A DNA stretch of 64,000 nt from Callorhinus ursinus. Taxonomy: Eukaryota; Chordata; Mammalia; Carnivora; Otariidae. Location: assembly GCF_003265705.1 (NCBI RefSeq), contig NW_020312848.1, positions 57,623,737 through 57,687,736 on the forward strand, written 5' to 3'. Below the pieces are notes generated by a model. The model was not told the DNA's origin. It searched no databases and saw nothing but the letters and a program-made list of their open reading frames with translations. Below are positions 55,811-64,000 of this stretch, one piece after another (the stretch's first letter is position 1; each line of letters starts with the position of its first letter). A program made the position numbers and the translations under genes.

Positions 55811-57617
55811 TTTGTCCAGAGGAGAATAGATGAATGAGAGAACACAATGCTAACAGGGTAACAACATCCCCAGCAAATATACTCTAAACAAATCAGAAAA
55901 GACCTGAAACCAGGGGAAAAGAAAGGGAAAGAAAGAAAAAAGAAAAGAAAAAGAGAAAGATAAAAACAAAGAAAAACAAAACAAAACAAAAAACAGAATA
56001 TTATCAGATATGATCAGACTAGTGCATAGATAAGTGCCACACACTAGATTTTGGGTGTATTTTGGTCTGTTAGAAGAAAGTGCCTCCCAAAATTTTAAAG
56101 AAAGGAAGACATATATATGTACAAAATAAGGGTTGATACAATGAAGGGATGGAAGATGACTGTAAAGATGAAAATTATAAAAGATTTTATAAAAGGAATT
56201 GATAAGATAGGAAGTTGTTTGAAAAAAGAAAGAAGAAGATTAAAAAAAAAAAAAAGGAGAGAATGTGATCAGGCAGGAGATAGAACAAAGCCATACACTA
56301 GTGATTTAGGGTATATTTTGATCTGTTAGAAGAAAGTGTATCTCAAAATTTTAAAGAGAGAACAATTTATATATATATTCCAAAAATAAGGGTATCTACT
56401 ATGAAGGGATAGAATATGACTCTAAAAATGAAAAATAAATTTTTTTTCAAAAAGGAATTGATAAGATATTGGTTGAAAAAGGGAAAAAGAAAAATTAAAA
56501 AAAAAACAGTTAAAAAATTAACTTTGAAAAACTAATGAATTATGGTAAAAAAAGCCATGAATTCTATGTGCAGTATTCCCCTAGTGCTGGAGTTTTCCCA
56601 TTCTCCTGGATCGGTAAACTTGGTCTTGGCTGGGTGTTCGTGCTGATCTTCTAGGGGAGGGGCCTGTTGCCGTGGTTCCCAAATGTCTTTGTGGAGGCAG
56701 AATTGCCCTGCCCTTGCCAGTCAGGGCTAAGGAATCTGCTCGGGTTCGCTCTCGGTAGCCTTTGTTCCCTGCAAGCCCTCCGTAGAGCTTTGGAGGATGA
56801 GAGTGAAAATGGTGGCCTCCCAGTCTCCGCCTGGAGGACCCAAGAACTCGGGGCCCTGCTCCTCAGTGCGCCCCCAGAGAAAAGCAGTCACTGCCGTGTC
56901 CCCGGTCCCCGGCCGCACTCCGTGCTCACCTGGCCTGTGACGGAGTGTTTCTATCTCTGGCACCTGACCCCTTGTGGAGTCTCCAAACCCAGCAGATCCC
57001 TATGGAGCACTCCCGCGCTGCTCCTCCTGGGGGAGGAAGGGGAGTCTCCCCGGATCTGCCACTTGTTGGGTCCCTGCTGGAGGAGCAGTGGCCTGTGTTG
57101 CTGATCACAGTTTATGTCAACCCCAAGCTGAGAGCCTGCACCTAGGCTCCGTCTCTGCAGCCGGCTTCCCCGCTCTGATACCTGGGAGCTCTGCCGCACT
57201 CAGGCACCCCTGGTCTTTTTGTGACCCCTAGGGTCCTGAGACCACACTGTCCCGCGAGGGTTCCACCCCCCCATCCCCCACCCCCGCTTAGCCACTGGAG
57301 AGACGTCCCTCAGCAGAGCCAACTTCTAAAAGTTACGATTTTGTGCTCCGCTGCTCTATCACTTGCCAGAAGTGGCCGATGAAGGCCCCCTCCCCCACCA
57401 TCTATCCTCCCAAATATCTCCTCGGATTCACTTCTCCGCACGTCCTACCTTCCAGAAAGTGGTCGCTTTTCTGTTCAGAGTTGTTGTTACTATTCTTATC
57501 TTCGATCTCCTGTTGAGTTCGTAGGTGTTCTGAATGGTTTGATCCCTATTCAGCTGAATTCCTGAGACCAGACGAAATCCAGGTCTCCTACTCCTCTGCC
57601 ATCTTGCTCCGCCCCCC
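55811..57617 (-). promoter_or_regulatory. L1 5' UTR with internal promoter
   Basis: About 1.8 kb. The outer 1.0 kb (56,600-57,617) is GC-rich with many CpGs. It begins GGGGGGCGGAGCAAGATGGC on minus, with a YY1-like AAGATGGC at the start, the usual L1 start-site determinant. The inner 0.8 kb is A-rich on plus and holds a 256-bp tandem duplication (56,041-56,290 and 56,297-56,510) and a purine run at 55,916-55,980. Open frames of 60-145 codons on both strands in the CpG-rich part arise from its base composition and are not genes. Some CpG sites have decayed. Confidence 0.88.
56041..56510 (-). repeat. 256-bp tandem duplication in the L1 5' UTR
   Basis: The block 'ctgttagaagaaagtg' lies at 56,067 and again 256 bp later. 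After it both copies run in parallel: 'tcaaaattttaaag(a)g', a TA run, 'aataagggt', 'atgaagggat(g)ga', 'gactgtaaagatgaaaa' against 'gactctaaaaatgaaaa', then 'aaaaggaattgataagata'. The two copies differ at many sites, so the duplication predates this insertion. Confidence 0.88.
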
Positions 57618-57632
57618 AGGAAAATACATTTT

Positions 57633-58111
57633 AAACCTCATTTAGAGCATGAGGTTTCTTAAATCACTTGAGGTTTATTCAGGCAGAGTCTGCTTAAACC
57701 TTGGGTGGACTTAAATCTTCAAGTTGTTGTCCGTAAGGACCTGTAGCTGAGTGGAGCCAACATAGCGACTGGGACACTAGACCCCTCCAAGATGTGGGCA
57801 GGGTCAGGACACACGGATCCTGGTAGTCACTGACTGCTTCACTCTGCCACAGCTAGGCTGTGGCTCCTTTTTCTAGAAGAAATGCCATGGTCTTTGGGGT
57901 AGGAGGTCTGACCTCATCTTGGAAGCTATTTCATTTTTGGAGTACAATTTTTGATACTAGGAGAAAAATGAAATCCTTTATAGAATAGTGATAAGGATTA
58001 AATTAAAATATAAATTAATAACTTGTCATAAGACTTAGCACTTATTAGGCTATTCCTGATTAGTTTCTTTCATTTGCCCTTCTTTGTCCCCACAAAAATG
58101 AGCACAAGAGT
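57633..58111. other. Unassigned sequence
   Basis: No recognisable feature. 57,970-58,060 faintly resembles a MIR 3' half. Confidence 0.4.
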
Positions 58112-58272
58112 TCTCAATCCTAGCTACAGAAGTACTTGCGATTGTTTTAATAAAAAGCTTATAACAAAGTTATACCCCAACTCAGTCTGGCATAGGGTCC
58201 TGGTATATATATAATGTTGAAAGATTCCAATAGGAGATTTATTTGCAGAGTCAGGGTTCAATAGTCCTGGCC
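58112..58272 (+). repeat. MER5-like DNA transposon fragment (hAT type)
   Basis: 'gttctcaatcctagctacag', 'aaaaagcttataacaaagtt', 'ataccccaactcagtctggc', then 'ggtcctggtat' resemble the left and middle of MER5-type non-autonomous hAT elements. Diverged, with no clear terminal inverted repeat pair. Confidence 0.5.
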
Positions 58273-58845
58273 TAGCAATGCTGAGGGCTCATTAAATGAA
58301 TTGTTAGTGAATTGATTATGTAGTAATAGAATGAAGAGCTATGATGAGGAATTTTGCGCACAGAGATATCACATAAGTGAAGACACTTGTGCAGCACATT
58401 GTATCTTGGATAATGACTCTCAAGGAAGAATCTGATATTTTCTAAAGTCATTAACACCTGTTATTAGTACTATTGTAGACTAGCCACTGGAGTTTTCAGC
58501 ATGGAAGTTTTCTTTGTAGCTTGGGAACTAATAATCAGTGGTGGAAACTACTGTTTTATAACAAAATAAGAGAAATAAAGTTTCAAAAGAATTAATTGTT
58601 TTTTTAGATCTTGGAGCTATTCCACTGATCTACACAGTGTGTGCCCTTCCCTGTAGCATTTGATAATCATGCTTCAAGAGAATAATCTAAGAAGGTATAA
58701 AACCTTATCAAAGACCTAATATTGAAATTAAATACAACTTCAATGACTCTTACATAAATGTAATGGTACAATACCATTTTCTCAAATGTTATCTCATTTC
58801 AGTGCATCTGTGTAGCACTGGTTTTGTGTTTCCATTGTACCGGGG
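58273..58845. other. Unassigned sequence
   Basis: No recognisable feature. Confidence 0.5.
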
Positions 58846-58862
58846 AGGAAACTTAACATCTT

Positions 58863-59062
58863 TTTTTAAAGATTTATTTATTTATTTTGAGAGAGTGAGA
58901 ATGAGAGAGAGAGAGAGAGTACATGAGAGGGGGGAGGGTTGGAGGGAGAAGCAGGCTCCTCGCCGAGCAGGGAGCCCGATGCGGGACTCGATCCTGGGAC
59001 TCGGGGATCATGACCTGAGCCGAAGGCAGTTGCTTTATCCAACTGAGCCACCCAGGTGCCCC
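58863..59062 (-). repeat. CAN-SINE
   Basis: Antisense copy: 'aaagatttatttatttattt', (GA)n, 'gcaggctcctcgccgagcag', 'gatgcgggactcgatcctgg', 'gatcatgacctgagccgaag', head end 'gagccacccaggtgcccc'. The duplication aggaaacttaacatctt (58,846-58,862) and aggaacctgaacatctt (59,063-59,079) has two mismatches. Confidence 0.95.
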
Positions 59063-59079
59063 AGGAACCTGAACATCTT

Positions 59080-59996
59080 GTGTGGCAGGGTTTCACACAG
59101 CTAGAATCTGGATCAGGTTTGTACAACTCCAAAGCTCAGTACATTTTATGACCATAGTTTGCAGACTGCTGCTCAGTGTTCCAGAAAGGAGGTCCTGGGA
59201 ATTGTAGATGAGGCTCTCAATAGAAGAGCAGAGAGAAAACTAGTCCTGGAGACCCGGCTTCTTGAGAGTTAATGCCATGCCAGGGCACGGCAGCCTTGAA
59301 TGAGAAAGAAGCAGCCTCCCAAAGTACCTTCACACTGTCCTCAGTGTTTTTCAACATACCACTTATTAGACAAAGTAGGCAAAATGCCCGTTTTTATACA
59401 ATTGTCAGCTAAGAAGGGTAAACCACATATTTAAAGATTAGACAAAAAAACCTCAAGAATATGTGACAATGTATGTGACCTACAAATCCTAAAATATTTA
59501 CCATCTGTAACTGTATAGAGAATGTTTACTGACCCCTAGTCTATTTAATCCTTCTGTGCCTTTCATTGAGAGGAGAAAAGAACAATTTTCTCCAGAAAAT
59601 CTGGTGAATTTGAGAGTCTCAAGTCTAGATGACAGCTGGAGTCATTTTTGCTACTCTAAACAATAGGTTGGCCCTTGTTTGTATTTGTTAATTAATTCAT
59701 TTTCTAATCATTTTTATTTCAAAAAGATTGATGGTTGAAACACAAAGATAACATCAAAAATACTTGATCAGAGTAGAAAATGAAGAAAAACAGTAATATG
59801 AAATTTGGAAGCTGAATAGTGTGATATATCAGTAATATACTCTCCAACCCTCCAAATTTGTTGGTGTAATAAGACTCATTTTTACATTGGGGGAAACTGA
59901 ATGATCAATATAAATGTTTCAGGAGATGTTAATTGCTCCTATTAACATATATTATCTACAGGGCATATTATAGAGGATTTGTAATTATTAAAATAA
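59080..59996. other. Unassigned sequence
   Basis: No recognisable gene or repeat. Confidence 0.45.
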
Positions 59997-60045
59997 TTAC
60001 AAATACATATATATGTATATATGTGTGTATATATATGTATTTCTA
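59997..60045. repeat. (TA/TG)n microsatellite
   Basis: Alternating run: 'acatatatatgtatatatgt', 'gtgtatatatatgtat'. Confidence 0.9.
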
Positions 60046-60099
60046 ATGTGCACTTTAATTAAATTCTGTGTTTTTTATATTTAAAAGAAAAAATATCTT

Positions 60100-60306
60100 T
60101 GGGCGCCTGGGTGACTCATTCGGTTAGTTGTCCGACTCTTGATTGGGGCTCAGGTCATGATCTCAGGGTTGTGAGATTGAGCCCCACATCGGGCTCTGCA
60201 TTACAGTGGAGACTGCTGAAGATTCTCTCTCTCCCTCTCCCCGTCACCCCAACTTTGCACATGCATGGGCACGTGCACAAGCACGCTCGCTTTCAAAATA
60301 AATAGG
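60100..60306 (+). repeat. CAN-SINE, divergent
   Basis: TGGGCGCCTGGGTGACTCAT head, 'cgactcttgattggggctca', 'ggtcatgatctcagggttgt', 'gagattgagccccacatcgg', then a CT-rich body and a short AAAATAAATAGGAAAG tail. The middle block (cttgattgggg) differs from the other copies and suggests an older subfamily. The target duplication aaagaaaaaatatctt lies at about 60,084-60,099 and 60,307-60,322. Confidence 0.94.
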
Positions 60307-60322
60307 AAAGAAAAAATATCTT

Positions 60323-62150
60323 CATTGATATTATCATCAAATGCTGATTTTTGTTTCTCTCTTTCAAATTTTCTAGTTGCCTGTGACCAGGAATTGCTAT
60401 AATAGACTACAGTATGTTGTATGAATGGGAGATTGAGTTTGCTAGATGTAACCGGTTTCTGAAACCTGAGACTGTGTAGGGAGTGAAGAAAAAAAAGTCT
60501 AATATCTTGAAAATCATGGTATCAGCAGAAATAATACTCATTTTCTAAGAAAGACCTTAAATGGGTCCTATTCCTCTTTGAAACATTTGAACAGACATAG
60601 AACACAATTCATCAATTTTACTATCAAATCCTTTCATTGCAACAGAAAAATTGTTCCAAATTAATTTTCATGATAAAGCTTGTAATAGTGAATAAAATGT
60701 AATGCTAAAATGTTAAGTGAGTAGAAGTAATAAAAATGGTATCCAAACTCATCATAAGTTTCAGTAAATTATATCCATCAACTCATTTCTCTTGAATTTA
60801 AGTGAACTCTGATTTTATTCCTCCCTGTGGATATTTTGCTAGTGTTTGATAGAAAAATTAAAATGTGTGCTAAATTTAAAAAGCATAATACAGTGAGGAA
60901 ATATAGATGAAAAATAACTGAATTAAGTTACATATAAGAATGAGATACAAATATGGGTTACAAAGAATGAAAAGAAAGTAGACCACATATAGCTGTATTA
61001 TAAAATGAAATAAGTTAAAATAAGAGGAAGAAGGAATTGTTCATGGTGAGTTTCAGCCAAAGTAATGTTACCATATATTTTGAGTAGCTGTCAAAGTTAG
61101 GTGTCAATAGCTTGTAGAGTCTTCTCTGTGCTATTTGATAAGTAAGTGATAGGTCTCTGCAGGTAGTATGCAGTTAAAAAGGTAACAAGAATCTTTAGGG
61201 AGAAAAATAAGCAATTACTTTTATATTTGAATGAAAACTAAAGTTCAGGTAGATTAGTGGTAATTTGGTTTCCAGCCCTGTGGCCAGAAAAACCCTGGTA
61301 ATGAGGGAACAAGGTGTGTATTGGAAGAGTATCCTTGGAGCTAATCCCATTCTAGGTTTCGGTAGCATCTGTCTCTGGGTCATCTTTACCAGTGTCAGAA
61401 GTTGTGTTTGGGAACTTCAGCCTGAACTCCTTTATAAATTTAAATTCTAGCAGGTATTCAGTTTGATGTGTGTCCTTTTAGAGACTTGAATATTTTCAGT
61501 GGTTTCATTGCTTGTTTCTTTAGAAAGATGATAATTTACCCTAAAGACAGTTTATAGAAATAATGAAAAATGCCCTGCAATCTTGTCCATATGTGCCTAC
61601 TGCTCTAAGCTAGTCTTCTGTTACTTAAATGAACACACACAGAAAATGTGTTATTCTTACTTTAATTAAATGGCCTTACATTTTTATTACTTTTATTTAT
61701 TAATATAATTATTTATATTATTTATATATTCTTACATTAAATGTTCTTACATTAAATGGTATACTCTCAACAGGTAGGATTTTCAGGCTTTTCTGAAAAT
61801 TTAACAGAATCGAGCCCAGGAATTATTTCCATCCATATTTTTCCATAAAAATAAACTTGCTATCAGCTTCTGGGAATTAGTTTTTCCTATGCTACAGAAA
61901 TATCAAAATATACCTGTATATATAAACTCTGATGACATTACTTAAAAGTAGTCATTTTTCTGTTGCAGTAGGAATATAGAAATATATGTATAATATATAT
62001 ATATATAATAATGTATAAGAAATACATAGCCAGTTTATCACCAAATTTGAATCTGATTTTGCCCCCTTATATCCATCAGGAACATATTATGTCAGTAAAA
62101 AAATGGTGGGGTGCAGGAGAAAGAGCTAAGAATGGTTATTTTTACAAATC
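60323..62150. other. Unassigned AT-rich sequence
   Basis: Low GC. A TA run lies at about 61,983-62,012 and an AT-rich block with direct repeats at 61,690-61,760 ('cttacattaaatg' twice at about 61,732 and 61,746). No recognisable gene. Confidence 0.45.
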
Positions 62151-62163
62151 AAATTTCAGATTT

Positions 62164-62341
62164 TTTTAAAAGATTTTATTTATTTATTTGACAGAGAGAG
62201 CACAAGGAAGAAGAGAGGCAGGCAGAGGGAGAGGGAGAAGCAGGCTTCCCCCTGAGTGGGAAGCCTGATGCAGACCTAATGTGGGATCATGCCTGAGCTG
62301 AAGGTAGATGTTTAGCTCATGGAGCCACCCAGGTGTGCCCA
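62164..62341 (-). repeat. CAN-SINE, older copy
   Basis: Antisense copy: 'aaaagattttatttatttat', 'gaagcaggcttccccctgag', a shortened middle (no catcggg block), 'gggatcatgcctgagctgaa', head end 'ggagccacccaggtg'. The duplication (a/g)atttcagattt lies at 62,152-62,163 and 62,342-62,353. Confidence 0.93.
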
Positions 62342-62353
62342 GATTTCAGATTT

Positions 62354-62769
62354 CTGTGACCTACATATGTTACTCTTCACCTAAGTCTTTTTGATTACTA
62401 CAGATTTTCAGTCTTTATTTCTGATATGAATAGAAAACAAGGAATGTAAAGCACATCACTTTGGAAATTAGGCTCTGGGCCATTTTCAAAATAAAATCCA
62501 TGCAATAATAATACTCCTGGGTTACTTTTTGATGATGCTGCCAATATATAAAGTGTAGTTAGTAGTATGCATTTAATTTACTCTGCAGAGATCTTACCAC
62601 CTCTGTTACCATAATATATCTTGCATCTTGGTTAATGATTTTTATTTGTTTGATGAACTCCTTAAATATGGTTGGGGCTTTGAAAACAACCAGTTTTTGT
62701 CAAAAGAATTATGTGCCCAGCTAAGAAAAAACCATCAAAGTATTATACTAATTGAATTATTTGGTTATG
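62354..62769. other. Unassigned sequence
   Basis: No recognisable feature. Confidence 0.5.
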
Positions 62770-62995
62770 ATTTAACAAACATTTAGGAAAACCACTAAAT
62801 GCCAGGAATTGGGCTAGTTGTTTTTACCTTTTTTGCCTGATTTTATCATCACAATATCGTTTGGAGATAAATATTGTGTTAATTGCTGTGGAGAAATCCA
62901 AACTCAGAGAGGTAACTCTGTTACTCTAATGCATGGCATTGTCTGGATTCATTGGCAGATCTTCAAGTCCAGTGCTCTTTCAATGATTTTGTAAT
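62770..62995 (+). repeat. MIR element
   Basis: 'aacaaacatttaggaaaacc', 'taaatgccaggaattgggct', 'ttttatcatcacaatatcgt', 'gaaatccaaactcagagagg', 'aagtccagtgctctttcaat' follow MIR from near its start to its 3' part. Confidence 0.75.
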
Positions 62996-64000
62996 AATCT
63001 GTAATAAATTGAAAAAATAAATTACTGCATGTGCTGTGAGCTTTTTGTCTTTAGAGGAAAGGTAAATGATCACATTTCCCAGGGAGAGAAGAGAGTTTTT
63101 CTCTTGATTGTCTTGAAAGAGAGAATAAAACAATCAGGAAAAAATTTTGTCCCATGACCTAACGAATATTTTATAGAAAAAACCTTTTTAGGCTGTCAAG
63201 TGTGAATCAAGCCAAATAAGGCCACATGAGGCTCCTGAAAACACGAGGGAATAGTTGTCAAACCTTCAGGTGGCCATGGAGACTGTAATCTTTGGGGAGG
63301 GTGAGAGGTTGAATTGTTATAGCTGGCTGTAGTATACAAAATGAACATCATTTCTAAAGTCTTGATCATTGCTCTGACATAGCCCGACCAAGGTGTCCCC
63401 ACTCATGGGAGATAATTAGTTGCAGATGGCAGACTTGAATCTTGTTTCCCCAAGATGCACCAGAATGTTGTGCAGAACTCCCAGTGAATTCAGAGAAAAT
63501 GTGGTTCTCAGTTAAATAGCGCTTATGATATTATCCTGTGATATATCACAGTAATTTACAGAAATAATTAATTGAAGATGTAACTACCCCTACATGTCTC
63601 TGAGGATATAAGAAAGTAAGAATTTCCCAAAGATACCGAGTGATGTATATATTACACATACCAAGTTTCTTCAGGTGTCCCATTTCAAGACCTTCCTGCT
63701 GCTTCCTGGACATCAACCAGTGTCTGTCCAGCAGGATTCTTTCTAACTGAACTCTCTCTACTGAAATATGTTTTTAGCTTTAATGGATTTGTTCAATTCA
63801 CTGCTGGAAAGGAACTGAAAAGCTGATGAAAACTGTATCATTTTCAATTTTTAAAATAGCTTTTATGTCCATGCTAATAAATTTTGAATCCATAGTTCAT
63901 AAGTTTTGGTTTAAGCACATAATTCTTATTTTGTTTACCATCTCAAGAGTCTTAGCGTAAAATTCTACTTTCATCATGCTCGACCCTTAAGAAAAATTAC
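62996..64000. other. Unassigned sequence to the window end
   Basis: No confident feature. 63,190-63,420 on minus holds a 68-codon frame that I do not recognise, and its flanks look loosely like an old LTR. Confidence 0.4.

Larger units (their letters stand above)
50619..57617 (-). mobile_element. Near-complete L1 (7.0 kb), defective
   Basis: A minus-strand carnivore L1 with every part in order from right to left: 5' UTR (57,617-55,811), ORF1 (55,810-54,928), a short spacer, ORF2 (54,846-51,072), 3' UTR and a tail. The 15-bp target duplication aggaaaatacatttt is perfect at 50,604-50,618 and 57,618-57,632. The 5' end reads GGGGGGCGGAGCAAGATGGC on minus, which looks like the true L1 start, so the copy appears full-length. 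A 100-N gap lies in the 3' UTR (50,876-50,975). Both ORFs carry stops and frameshifts, so it cannot move by itself, but the RNA promoter region is whole. Confidence 0.96.

Noticed and set aside
56667..57231. Overlapping frames of 60-145 codons on both strands
   Set aside because: They lie in the GC-rich L1 5' UTR, where stop codons are rare. No family resemblance, and the L1 explains the sequence.

Overview
This is vertebrate nuclear DNA from a carnivoran. It contains no protein-coding gene that I can support. The best clue to the host is a set of about 17 tRNA-derived CAN-SINEs with the head GGGGCGCCTGGGTGGCTCAG, a pol III A box and B box, a CT-rich body and an (AAATAA)n/A-rich tail. The head differs from the canid form (GGCGCAG) and the body differs from the felid form, so an arctoid is likely. 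My reading is a bear or a seal, and the choice between those two is inference. The L1 3' UTRs and the L1 5' UTR are also of the carnivore type. Base composition is AT-rich outside a few blocks, as expected of a gene desert or a very large intron.

Layout. 1-4.1 kb: an old L1 ORF2 piece, a MaLR-type LTR, a MIR split by a CAN-SINE, another CAN-SINE and an ancient repeat. 4.1-7.1 kb: the only CpG-rich, promoter-like unique block. It is split by a young, 5'-inverted L1 (4613-6050) and a CAN-SINE. 7.1-13.1 kb: ancient repeats, a 110-bp L1 stub and a degenerate minisatellite with a unit of about 60 bp. 13.2-21.5 kb: CAN-SINEs, old L1 pieces, a young L1 whose tail begins inside the usual 3' UTR (18357-19726), a MIR split by a CAN-SINE and an L1 3' end. 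21.5-36.8 kb: sparse, with a (CA)n tract holding a 10-N gap, L1M pieces, four CAN-SINEs and MIRs. 36.8-39.0 kb: a mosaic of L1 pieces in opposite orientations. 39-50.6 kb: AT-rich DNA, CAN-SINEs and a run of antisense L1M pieces. 50,619-57,617: a near-complete 7.0-kb L1 on the minus strand, with 5' UTR, ORF1, ORF2 and 3' UTR, flanked by a 15-bp target duplication. Both of its ORFs are broken, and it holds a 100-N gap. 57.6-64 kb: a MER5-like fragment, three CAN-SINEs, a MIR and otherwise unassigned sequence.

Function. The recognisable coding capacity is retrotransposon-derived. L1 ORF2 (endonuclease and reverse transcriptase) is the machinery that moved both the L1 copies and the CAN-SINEs; the SINE A-tails and target duplications fit that. 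No copy here looks able to make intact proteins. I found no CRISPR array, operon or other unknown multi-gene system. The most useful leads are the interrupted CpG-rich block, the degenerate minisatellite, and the unusual structures of three L1 insertions.
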